Below, piece after piece: positions 39,684 through 46,213 of a DNA stretch of 46,255 bases. The stretch is from Treponema sp. GTDB taxonomy: Bacteria; Spirochaetota; Spirochaetia; Treponematales; Breznakiellaceae. The notes beneath the pieces were generated by a model, which saw only the letters and a program-made list of their open reading frames with translations, did not search any database and was not told the DNA's origin. Every line of letters starts with the position of its first letter. Position 1 is the stretch's first letter. The position numbers and the translations under genes are program-made. The stretch lies in NCBI GenBank assembly GCA_031265845.1, contig JAISCC010000074.1, forward strand, positions 1 to 46,255. Direction: 5' to 3'.

Positions 39684-41138
39684 ATGAAAAAGAACATGAC
39701 ATTCATGGCCGCTTTGACTGTGATCGCCTTTTCCGCGTGCAGCAGTGTCGGCGTCAGCGGCATGTATGCGGCCAATACCGCCGCCACGCCTGCATCATCG
39801 GGAAAAAATCTGGAAACAAAGAGCGCGGACAATGTGTTCGGCGCGACTCTGTTCGCCGACATCACGGCGCTTGGCGGTGAAATAAGTTATTTCGCGGGCA
39901 AGAGCGCTTTGACCGGAAACACGGTGTCGGGGCTGGATTTCGGTCTCGCGCTTAGAATTCCCATCAGCGTCAAGCGGGTGACGATAGCCCCATTCGCCGG
40001 CGCCGATTACCGGTATTATTTCAGCGGCGGCGCTCTGGAAGACTCTGCCCGTGAGACGGGTGACATGCTGGACGCCATTATAGAAAATCTGTGGTTGAAA
40101 GCCGGACTCGGCCTCGACTACGCTTTCACAAACTCCTTCTTCATGAGGGCCGAAGCGGGGTACGGCAGGCAAGTGGCGAGCGGGACGCAAAAAGACCTTT
40201 ACTCCGCCGGTTTTTTCAGCCCGGCTTACGGCCTGGCGTTCAGAATTGGAGTCGGAACCTATGTAGGCTCGGCGAAAAAGAATTTTCCAAAAAAGAAAGC
40301 GGCGAATCCCCCCGCCGCCGGCTCTAAACCGGTCGATTCCACGGCGTCCGCGCTTGCGGCCGCGGCTCCTTCCAAGCCGTCCGCCGCGACAGCCGCGACG
40401 CCGACGCCCCAGGCTCCGGCCGCCCCGTCGACAGGTTCGAAAAATACGGTGAACTCAGGAGATCAGGTGTATGTTGGACAGACCTATAAATGCCGGTTCT
40501 CTATGGTCGCGGTCATAACCATTGAGGGGGCGCGGGCCGTCGCCAATCAAGGGACGATGGAAGCGCTGTTCGACGATCCCGACCGGTACATCCTCGCGCT
40601 TGACGATGATTCCGGGGAAAACGCCAACGCCAAAGTCAGCGTGAACGTTCCGCGGGAAAGGGCGTTTATCGTTATGGTGGTGAACAAGGACAAAAGCGCC
40701 GGCGCCTACACGCTGACCATCAATGAAAGCGGTGGAAGCGAAAGAGCGGCGGGGCGGAACATAAAGGTGATACCTGCCTCCGAAAAAACGCCGGTAATAC
40801 AGGCGGACAATACGTACCAGCGCATGTTCACTTCCTCGGACTCCTCCATGCATGTGTATGGATTGAGCGACGTGGCTTCGTATAAATCCATCACAATATA
40901 TACCGAGGGCAATCTGGGCGCCAACTTGCTGGTTATTAGCGCCAACGGCGCCAGGACGCTCGTCGACACCGGGGACCCTTCGCAAATTCAAAGCAAAGAC
41001 ATTTTAGGCTATGACAACGGCTCTGGCGCCGATTATAACGCCAAGGCGACGTTTGCGCCGCCGCGGGACGGAACCTGTTTTATTATAGTGACAAGCAAGA
41101 GGAACGGTACGTACACCTTGACCGTCAAAGGAAATTAA
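39684..41138 (+). CDS. Outer-membrane lipoprotein with beta-barrel-like domain and PPC-like tail
   Basis: A 484-aa protein with lipoprotein signal MKKNMTFMAALTVIAFSAC (lipid on Cys19). Residues 50-195 show alternating amphipathic strands ending in aromatic residues (TLFADITALGGEISYFAGKS; FAGADYRYYFSGG; YGLAFRIGVGTYVG), like an 8-stranded OmpA-type barrel. Residues 205-255 are a Pro/Ala/Lys linker. Two beta modules follow (about 265-355 and 375-484) that resemble pre-peptidase C-terminal (PPC) domains: each has a Tyr-x-x-x-Phe start and ends in GxYTLTV/I. It is probably exported to the outer membrane; the function is unknown. AAAGGA precedes ATG 39684. A relic of a paralogue sits 80 bp downstream. 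Confidence 0.75.
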   Translation: MKKNMTFMAALTVIAFSACSSVGVSGMYAANTAATPASSGKNLETKSADNVFGATLFADITALGGEISYFAGKSALTGNTVSGLDFGLALRIPISVKRVTIAPFAGADYRYYFSGGALEDSARETGDMLDAIIENLWLKAGLGLDYAFTNSFFMRAEAGYGRQVASGTQKDLYSAGFFSPAYGLAFRIGVGTYVGSAKKNFPKKKAANPPAAGSKPVDSTASALAAAAPSKPSAATAATPTPQAPAAPSTGSKNTVNSGDQVYVGQTYKCRFSMVAVITIEGARAVANQGTMEALFDDPDRYILALDDDSGENANAKVSVNVPRERAFIVMVVNKDKSAGAYTLTINESGGSERAAGRNIKVIPASEKTPVIQADNTYQRMFTSSDSSMHVYGLSDVASYKSITIYTEGNLGANLLVISANGARTLVDTGDPSQIQSKDILGYDNGSGADYNAKATFAPPRDGTCFIIVTSKRNGTYTLTVKGN

Positions 41139-41219
41139 ATTTTACATTAATGGCGCCGACGCGCTATAAACGCGCTTGTCCCGCCTATGGCGCGGATATT
41201 TTATGTATAGGAGATTGAG

Positions 41220-41342
41220 ATGAAAAAACATTGCATTGCCTTCATCTTCGCCGCGACCCGCGATTCCACGTGCTACATTTTGGTTGGCGAAGCCAATGAT
41301 AAAACGGGGTTGTACACCTTAATAACGCGAGGCGTCAGGTAG
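41220..41342 (+). pseudogene. Relic of a paralogue of the preceding lipoprotein
   Basis: A 40-codon frame starts at ATG 41220 with GGAG at good spacing. Its first 11 codons (MKKHCIAFIFA) look like the start of a signal peptide. The rest, TRDSTCYILVGEANDKTGLY followed by TLITRG, matches the very end of the upstream protein (PRDGTCFIIVTSKRNGTYTL followed by TVKG). The whole middle of the gene is missing with the frame kept, so start and end are joined directly. It may still make a 40-residue peptide, but more likely it is a deletion relic of a tandem duplicate. Confidence 0.65.
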
Positions 41343-41366
41343 GCGGCTTCAAGACGGCTTTTCATA

Positions 41367-41384
41367 GCGGGGGCTCGCCCCCGC
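41367..41384. repeat. GC-rich stem-loop
   Basis: GCGGGGG and CCCCCGC form a perfect 7-bp stem with loop CTCG, about 38 bp upstream of the acetyltransferase start and after the paralogue relic. It may end transcription or pause it; no U-tract follows. Confidence 0.5.
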
Positions 41385-41421
41385 CCTAAAGCTGGCGGCG
41401 AGCCTGGCGCGGGGAAAAAGC

Positions 41422-42018
41422 GTGGCCGATAAAGAGAGAAAAGAACAGGGGTCGCCATACCGCTATGACGATCCCGCGATTATGGGAAACCAGCTTGAAT
41501 GTCAGGAAAAACTGTACGAGTACAACCTCACAAGGCCAACAGAACAGGGCAAACGGCTGCGAATCCTCAAGGAGATGCCCGCTGAAATCGGCGAAGGCCG
41601 CCGTATTGAGAGTCCGCCGCATGCGAATTGGGGCGGTCGCCACGCGCATTTTGGACGCGGCGTTTATTGCGACTCAAACTTGACCCTTGTGGATGGCGAG
41701 CGTGTCTATATAGGCGATTATTGCATGATCGCGCCTAACGTCGTTGTCGCCACGTCAGGGCATCCTATATCGCCGGTGTTGCGGAAAAACTATTACGTAT
41801 ATAACTTGCCGGCGCATATAGGCGGGAATGTGTGGCTTGGCTCCGGCGTCCAGACGCTTCCGGGCGTGACAATAGGCGGCAATTCCGTAATAGGAGCGGG
41901 AAGCGTTGTCACGGGGGATGTTCCGGCGAATGTCATCGCGCATGGCGCTCCATGCAGGGTTGTTCGAGAGATTGGCGAAAAAGACAAGCGCTATTTTTTT
42001 TTAAGACAGAAAGCTTGA
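41422..42018 (+). CDS. LacA/Maa-like sugar O-acetyltransferase
   Basis: A 198-aa left-handed beta-helix acetyltransferase of the galactoside/maltose O-acetyltransferase group, which moves acetyl from acetyl-CoA to a sugar hydroxyl. After the N-terminal helical part (EKLYEYNLTRPTEQGKRLRI) the hexapeptide repeats run from about residue 85 to 175 (VYIGDYCMIAPNVV; HIGGNVWLGSGVQTLPGVTI; SVIGAGSVVTGDVPANVIA). The catalytic His is His114 in TSGHPI, and PCRVVREI near the end is typical. The length equals E. coli LacA. The start is a GTG with a weak GGGAAAA upstream; an alternative is the ATG at 41482, but this would cut the N-terminal helix. The natural substrate is unknown. It seems intact despite lying in decayed ground. 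Confidence 0.88.
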   Translation: MADKERKEQGSPYRYDDPAIMGNQLECQEKLYEYNLTRPTEQGKRLRILKEMPAEIGEGRRIESPPHANWGGRHAHFGRGVYCDSNLTLVDGERVYIGDYCMIAPNVVVATSGHPISPVLRKNYYVYNLPAHIGGNVWLGSGVQTLPGVTIGGNSVIGAGSVVTGDVPANVIAHGAPCRVVREIGEKDKRYFFLRQKA

Positions 42019-42232
42019 TGTATGGGAATAGGCGGGAGCTTTTTCGGCATGCCGTAAAATCGTTTTGGTATGACATGGAGCTTTTTCGGCATGCCATAAA
42101 ATCGTTTTGGCATGCCGCAGAGCTTTTTTGGCATGCCATAAAACCGTTTTGGCATGCCGCAGAGCTTTTTTGGTATACTATAAAACTGTTGCGGTGGACT
42201 TTGGAAGCGAAGTCAAATTTAAAGATGGAAAA
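42019..42232. other. Spacer made of the 21-bp repeat array
   Basis: Almost all of this stretch is the repeat array of the next entry. All frames over the array are open because its 21-bp unit has no stop, so long frames here are not evidence for a gene. A plus frame from ATG 42018 would give RELFRHAVKSFWYDME-type heptads. Confidence 0.5.
42036..42201. repeat. Array of about eight 21-bp units (42-bp higher-order repeat)
   Basis: Units alternate between GAGCTTTTTCGGCATGCCRTA and AAATCGTTTTGGCATGCCGCA, giving a 42-bp pair repeated nearly four times with a few changes and decay at the right end. Most units contain the palindrome GGCATGCC. Units are contiguous without spacers, so this is not CRISPR. 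Read on the plus strand it would encode heptads like ELFRHAI-KSFWHAA. Confidence 0.85.
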
Positions 42233-42600
42233 ATGGAAGAAGACGAGTTGTTTGTACCGGACATACAGCGCCTTGTGTTTCGGAAATGTCCGGCTGATTG
42301 GCGTTTAAACCCTCGCCGCATGTCTAATTATGATATTAACCTACATTGTCAAGGGCAAAGCCCGCTACACCATTGGCCAGACGCCCTATGAGCTTTCCCA
42401 GGGCGCGTTGGTGCGCCTTTCGGAAGGAGTCGGCAAAGCCCGCCTTCACCTGCGCGGATCATCCGATGAGCTGCTTTTCCGTGAACTTCACGCTGAAAAA
42501 CACGGCGGGTCAAAAAGTGGACATTCCGTTTCCCCCTGTAAGCGACATCGGCTTAAAAAATAACGACCTTGTCCTTACTCAGACGGAGCGGCAGCCGTAG
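42233..42600 (+). pseudogene. AraC-family regulator relic (sensor domain only)
   Basis: From ATG 42233 the frame reads MEEDELFVPDIQRLVFRKCP and ADWRLNPRRMSNYD; after a shift near 42333 it continues as LTYIVKGKARYTIGQTPYEL and SQGALVRLSEG; after another shift near 42475 as FSVNFTLKNTAGQKVDIPFP. Together these follow the N-terminal cupin-like domain of AraC regulators (xxPxWRLxPRxxxDYDLxYIVxGxGxYxIxGxxYxLxxGxLxLxxPG ... FxVHF). The C-terminal DNA-binding helix-turn-helix pair is absent. Two frameshifts and truncation mean it is not functional. Confidence 0.65.
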
Positions 42601-42909
42601 TTTGTTCGTTGAACGCTCAAGCGTTTGACGCTCTGAACGCTCAAACATTCGGAAGCGAAGCGTTGAGTTCGCTCGCGGATGGCGGTCTCAATTTTACGCT
42701 GGCGACTGCTGGATTGGAAGCCAGCGGAATATCGTTAATGATTGCAGGTTTTGCGCTAATGAGCGACAGTGACGACCCCCTCTCCGTTATGTTGACATTG
42801 TATGCCGAAAAATATTGACAAAAATTGCAGGAAAGGATGATATAATGTATAAGAGATGGCAATCTCTTAAACGGTTATACGCCGTTATCAAACAAGGAAG
42901 GAGCTTTGT
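42601..42909. other. Spacer and promoter region
   Basis: No gene that I can support; a 69-codon plus frame from a TTG at 42609 has no ribosome binding site and no match. The left part carries short inverted words around GAACGCTCAA. The right part holds promoter-like sequences for the next gene. Confidence 0.4.
42816..42847 (+). promoter_or_regulatory. TTGACA and TATAAT boxes with a wide spacer
   Basis: Perfect consensus hexamers TTGACA (42816-42821) and TATAAT (42842-42847) are 20 nt apart, 3 nt more than optimal, upstream of the gene at 42910. The wide spacer suggests activator dependence or low activity. Confidence 0.4.
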
Positions 42910-43590
42910 ATGAATTTCACGTTGAATCTCACTATCAAAGATGCGGATCTGCGCATTCTTGCAGCGTCTGGCTTGCGCATCGCCATTGCCAGACCCGTTG
43001 GGAATGGAGCGCCTAATGTGGCGTGGCTGGTCTTTGATCCCTTTATGGGAAACACGGTTGAGTGGTCAGAGGAATACGGTCTCTACGCATCTACCACAGA
43101 TGTCAAACAGGGGGCGCGCATACTCAAACTAAGCGAGCTTCCCCCAAAGGTTGCGGATGGCAAATCCTACTTTTTCGGGCGTGATCAAACTCCCGTTTTC
43201 GATCCGGGGGACGATCCCTGTGCGCTGGGTTCTTTCCAGGTTGAAAACCTTATGGCCGTCGGCAGTTACCCGCAACTCACCTTCGGACTCACGCAAAAGG
43301 CGATCATTAACGGGAGAGCTGTCGACGCGTCCTGTATCAACGCGACTATGACGCCCGCTCAAATGACCGCCGTCTTTACGCCGCGCGCTACGGTGTATGT
43401 ATGGCTTCAGAACATATACCCGTCTGGCGCCGTTATTACGGATGTCGTGAGCAAGACCACCCAGGTTGAGTTCAACGGCGGCGTCACCGAAAACACTTTG
43501 GAATATGACGCCGCTCAAGGATGTTTTGTCGCCGCTGCTAACGGCAAGCGAGGCAAGGTCTCGATCCACAAACCCACTCTCGTTTACTAG
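42910..43590 (+). CDS. Hypothetical protein, beta-rich
   Basis: A 226-aa protein without signal peptide or membrane helix. It is rich in short beta strands (FTLNLTIKDADLRILAASGL; RIAIARPVGN; ATVYVWLQNIYPSGAVITDV) and may be a two-domain beta sandwich: an N-terminal half to about residue 105, then a second module from FQVENLMAVGSYPQLTFGLT. I know no family. GGAAGGAG stands well before ATG 42910, and boxes TTGACA and TATAAT are upstream, so it is a real, expressed-looking gene. It is followed after 56 bp by a PD-(D/E)XK-like protein on the same strand, with two hairpins between. Confidence 0.6.
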   Translation: MNFTLNLTIKDADLRILAASGLRIAIARPVGNGAPNVAWLVFDPFMGNTVEWSEEYGLYASTTDVKQGARILKLSELPPKVADGKSYFFGRDQTPVFDPGDDPCALGSFQVENLMAVGSYPQLTFGLTQKAIINGRAVDASCINATMTPAQMTAVFTPRATVYVWLQNIYPSGAVITDVVSKTTQVEFNGGVTENTLEYDAAQGCFVAAANGKRGKVSIHKPTLVY

Positions 43591-43629
43591 GGGTGTGGAT
43601 CGTTTCTTTCGGGGTGGGGCGACCCACCC
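43562..43629 (+). terminator. Two stem-loops at the end of the hypothetical gene
   Basis: CGATCCACA (43562-43570) pairs with TGTGGATCG (43594-43602), spanning the stop codon and followed by TTTCTTTC. Then GGGTGGG (43612-43618) pairs with CCCACCC (43623-43629) across GCGA, followed by TTATATA. Either could stop or attenuate transcription before the next gene. Confidence 0.5.
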
Positions 43630-43646
43630 TTATATAGGGAAGAAAA

Positions 43647-44228
43647 ATGAGAATACAACAATTTTTTGAAGCTATTGAGGATTATAATTTTTCCAGGGCG
43701 GCTGAATTGGCGGTTTCTGAAAAAATTGTGGGCGGCTGGGAAGCATGGTTTCAAGTTGAATTGGCTATGCATCTTGTTGAAAAATTTCAAGGAAACGTGA
43801 GCATAAGCCGTGAAATGTCTTACCCGGATAAAAGCGCCCGCTGTGATTTTTATATTGAATACGGCGGCGGCAGAGACCCCACCTATGTGGAATTGAAATG
43901 CCAGCTTCCAGGACGGGGCGACGCCATAAACAACGCCCTGTTCCGGTTTGAAGCGGATATAACCAAGCAAAAAGGCTATCCTGAAATAGCGGGTTTTTGT
44001 TTTATGGCGAGTTGTGGTCCTTGGAATGATGTCAACATAGCGACTTTCGAGACTATTTTTCAAACTGTGGATGTCGCTAGCGCCTATGTATTGGGATGGA
44101 GTAACGGTGAATATGAAGTGGCGCAGCTTAAAGGCACGGGAGATTTAGCGTATTTTCAAAACCCGTATTTTTTCTTGACAGGCATTTCGGCGTGGCCGGA
44201 CGAGCCGGATGATTCGAATTCCAATTAG
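43647..44228 (+). CDS. PD-(D/E)XK-like hypothetical protein
   Basis: A 193-aa cytoplasmic protein. The stretch SARCDFYIEYGGG...TYVELKC (about residues 72-92) has the Asp, strand, then Glu-x-Lys order of PD-(D/E)XK nucleases, and an upstream Glu sits in the helix WFQVELAMHLVEKF as in many restriction-like folds. A helix then carries RFEADITKQKG. The C-terminus (NPYFFLTGISAWPDEPDDSN) is acidic. It may be a nuclease, or an inactive relative; I cannot tie it to a named family. The ATG at 43647 has GGGAAG before it. It lies 56 bp after the beta-rich protein and may be cotranscribed. Intact. Confidence 0.6.
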   Translation: MRIQQFFEAIEDYNFSRAAELAVSEKIVGGWEAWFQVELAMHLVEKFQGNVSISREMSYPDKSARCDFYIEYGGGRDPTYVELKCQLPGRGDAINNALFRFEADITKQKGYPEIAGFCFMASCGPWNDVNIATFETIFQTVDVASAYVLGWSNGEYEVAQLKGTGDLAYFQNPYFFLTGISAWPDEPDDSNSN

Positions 44229-44363
44229 AGAAATGCTCTCCAATCTAATTATAGCTTGTATGAGAATCCGCTTGATTCTCATACAAGCGTTTGAGGCGGT
44301 CGTCCGCCGCGGTGTATTTTATTGGTTTTCATGCAGCGATTAATTTTTGCTGGCGGCGCTACA

Positions 44364-44443
44364 TCATTCCCAAAAGAATGATTAGCGAGTCACACCCGCT
44401 TTATTGGAGGCTTCTAGGCTAAAGTCAAGCGAATTTTACCAAA
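44364..44443. repeat. Direct repeat flanking the aspartic-protease gene, copy 1
   Basis: Starts with the hairpin CATTCCCAAAAGAATG, then GCGAGT, CCCGCTTTATT and AGGCTAAAGTCAAGCGAATT. The copy at 45834-45922 has the same words in the same order with small gaps. The two copies lie on either side of the gene at 44631-45785. Confidence 0.7.
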
Positions 44444-44446
44444 TGA

Positions 44447-44488
44447 GGCTATTCCAAAACGCACGGAGCGACAGTTTTTGGAACAGCC
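44447..44488. repeat. GGCTGTTCCAAAAAC inverted repeat
   Basis: GGCTATTCCAAAAC (44447-44460) and GTTTTTGGAACAGCC (44474-44488) are inverted with one mismatch and one bulge; the loop GCACGGAGCGACA matches the element at 34256. Confidence 0.6.
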
Positions 44489-44497
44489 CCTTACCCT

Positions 44498-44554
44498 GGA
44501 GAAAATCGCGCAAGCCATAATTGATTAACTTATAAAGAATTGACAATTTTCTCC
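44498..44554. repeat. GGAGAAAATCG inverted-repeat element, copy 2
   Basis: GGAGAAAATCG (44498-44508) and CAATTTTCTCC (44544-44554) are inverted with one mismatch. Same ends and almost the same length as at 6976-7030. Confidence 0.6.
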
Positions 44555-44556
44555 AA

Positions 44557-44606
44557 GGCTTGCTTCAAAACCGACCCGAACGTAGTTCGCGTTTTGGAAG
44601 AAGCTC
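44557..44606. repeat. GTAGTTCGCG-type inverted element
   Basis: GGCTTGCTTCAAAAC (44557-44571) and GTTTTGGAAGAAGCTC (44591-44606) are imperfectly inverted around GACCCGAACGTAGTTCGC, the unit found three times at 34256-34343. It lies just downstream of the aspartic-protease stop. Confidence 0.6.
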
Positions 44607-44630
44607 AAATATCCAATATTTTAATGGAAT

Positions 44631-45785
44631 TTAGCGGTTTCCCAGCTTGAATTCCATTGTCCGCTCTTTGCCGTCTTCAAGAACAGTGAAATTTTTCACC
44701 TTAAAAATATCCATATTCCATATATCCATATCGCTTATTTCTTGCGCCGGTTTTCCGTCAATCTTGGCTATAACTGTTCTTTCGGTTACGCCATATTCTT
44801 TATTAAGAAAACTTCCTTCAATAACTCCAAGCGTAATTCCGTCAGGCGTCCTATAAAACGAGTGAATTCCCGATTCCTGTATTTTTTCCGAAGGAAATAA
44901 TTTTTTCTCATCTCTTTCGGTGTCAATGCGTTTATAATACAAGCCGCTGGTACTGAAAGGCAGATTGGTGAAATCGAAAAGCAAATCGTAGTCTTTCAAA
45001 AATTCAACGCCGAGCAGTCCCCGCGTGGCGGATATATTCCCGCTCTCGTTTAATCTAAAAATTGAATCCGTGATAACAGCTTTATGTTCAAATATATCGT
45101 CAAAAATTGATATTTCATTTGTTTTCACCAGATAAACGTCTCGCGTTTTTAAAAGTATTTTTCTATATTCGTTTTTTGTCTTTTCGAGTATAACCGAAGG
45201 GGGAAAATACATTCCCTGCGCTCCGGTATCGACAATAAACGGCGACTGTTTTTCGTCTACGTCAATCGAAATACAAAAATAATTCGCTTCTAGTCTCACC
45301 GGTACAAATTCTTCAAAACGCGTTGGTTTCTTTTTGTGAAGTATAATTTTCCTTTTTGAAAAAGAAAGTTCGCACCAGTAGCCCGCAAAAACGTTTATTC
45401 CCAAAACTCCGTCAAGACCTTCCGGTTCAAGCGTCCTGCTCCGCAAATTCGCCGTTGTCCTCGTAATTTCCGACGCGCCTTTTAAACGCGCGCCGCCTAT
45501 AATTATTTCCGGTAAATAATAAAAATCCACTTCCTCAGGATTTTCAAAATAAAAAGCCATCATCCCTTTATGGGAAAAATTTGAAGCGTCGAAATCGCAG
45601 TCAAACAGCGAAACATACGATCCGGTGTCCCAGTACAATTTCCCGCTTCTCCCGTTTGCTGTAGCGTTTACAGCGATTCTATTGGAGTCAGTCAATTCAA
45701 AGGAAATTTCTTTTGGATTGTCGCAGGAGAAAAAGAATATAGAAATAGAAAGAAAGAAAAATATTTTCGCCAATAGCGTCGTCAT
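44631..45785 (-). CDS. Lipoprotein with two retropepsin-like DTG motifs and PDZ-like tail
   Basis: A 384-aa lipoprotein (lipobox FFSC, Cys21) that looks like a bilobed aspartic protease. Each half has a DTG motif after a hydrophobic strand: LYWDTGSYVS (Asp53) and FIVDTGAQGMY (Asp186). Each also has the later Gly-containing partner strand (GLDGVLGINVF; RGLLGVEFLKDYDLLFDF). The last 80 residues (SGIHSFYRTPDGITLGVIEG; ERTVIAKIDGKPAQEIS) resemble a PDZ domain. This order is that of clan AA retropepsin-like bacterial proteins. It would act on the periplasmic or cell-surface side; its substrate is unknown. I start at ATG 45785 because AAGGAG lies 7 nt upstream; the ATG at 45791 is too close to it. 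Codon use is AT-richer than in its neighbours, and a direct repeat flanks it, which suggests transfer. Confidence 0.75.
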   Translation of the reverse strand: MTTLLAKIFFFLSISIFFFSCDNPKEISFELTDSNRIAVNATANGRSGKLYWDTGSYVSLFDCDFDASNFSHKGMMAFYFENPEEVDFYYLPEIIIGGARLKGASEITRTTANLRSRTLEPEGLDGVLGINVFAGYWCELSFSKRKIILHKKKPTRFEEFVPVRLEANYFCISIDVDEKQSPFIVDTGAQGMYFPPSVILEKTKNEYRKILLKTRDVYLVKTNEISIFDDIFEHKAVITDSIFRLNESGNISATRGLLGVEFLKDYDLLFDFTNLPFSTSGLYYKRIDTERDEKKLFPSEKIQESGIHSFYRTPDGITLGVIEGSFLNKEYGVTERTVIAKIDGKPAQEISDMDIWNMDIFKVKNFTVLEDGKERTMEFKLGNR

Positions 45786-46142
45786 CGCCATACTCCTTGC
45801 TTTATTCTGTGGGCATAAATCCTCTATAAAATGCCATTCAAAAGAATGGTTGGCGAGTTGTCATGCCCGCTTCATTCAATTATTAGCGGATTCCAGGCTA
45901 AAGTCAAACGAATTTCATCAAACATCCAATATTTCACGGTTGTTTTTTTTAATCAGCTCTTTATCAATAAGAGACAAAAAATTTTCCAAAGACAAGATTA
46001 TCGCCCGATTTCCATTATGATGATCCGCATATTGCTGTCACCGATTTGAAACCATTTCTTTCCTCGTGGGGCGGCGCATTCGGCGGCGCGGCATTCGCGG
46101 CTTCTCCACCCGCGCGCCGCAGGCTTGTGCGTTCCAATTTTT
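45786..46142. other. Spacer upstream of the aspartic-protease gene
   Basis: No gene. It contains copy 2 of the flanking direct repeat and then a change from AT-rich to GC-rich sequence near 46065, which marks the right edge of the possibly transferred block. Confidence 0.4.
45834..45922. repeat. Direct repeat flanking the aspartic-protease gene, copy 2
   Basis: Begins with the perfect hairpin CCATTCAAAAGAATGG, then GCGAGTTGTCATGCCCGCTT and AGGCTAAAGTCAAACGAATT. Same order as copy 1 at 44364, with a longer centre. Confidence 0.7.
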
Positions 46143-46165
46143 GACGCTTTTTACAGCGTCTTTTT
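46143..46165 (+). terminator. Intrinsic terminator-like hairpin
   Basis: GACGCT (46143-46148) and AGCGTC (46155-46160) with loop TTTTAC, followed by TTTTT. No plus-strand gene is seen upstream, so it may protect the next promoter from read-through. Confidence 0.55.
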
Positions 46166-46178
46166 CGCGGGTTGAACC

Positions 46179-46207
46179 TTGCAACGCGGCGCCATTTTTA
46201 GTACAAT
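46179..46207 (+). promoter_or_regulatory. Leaderless-type promoter of the thioesterase gene
   Basis: TTGCAA (46179-46184), 17-nt spacer, TACAAT (46202-46207), then 6 nt and ATG 46214; no ribosome binding site. The layout is the same as at 10367-10402. Confidence 0.55.
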
Positions 46208-46213
46208 GACGCT

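Larger units (their letters stand above)
44229..44630. other. Repeat-dense spacer
   Basis: No gene. From left to right it holds an inverted repeat near 44253-44284 (GAGAATCCGCTTGATTCTC), one copy of the direct repeat that flanks the aspartic-protease gene, and pieces of three inverted-repeat elements, given separately. Confidence 0.5.

Noticed and set aside
42036-42201. Possible CRISPR array
   Set aside because: Repeat units are contiguous with no variable spacers and no cas gene is near.
42609-42818. 69-codon plus-strand frame from a TTG
   Set aside because: No ribosome binding site, no match, and it lies between an AraC relic and a promoter.
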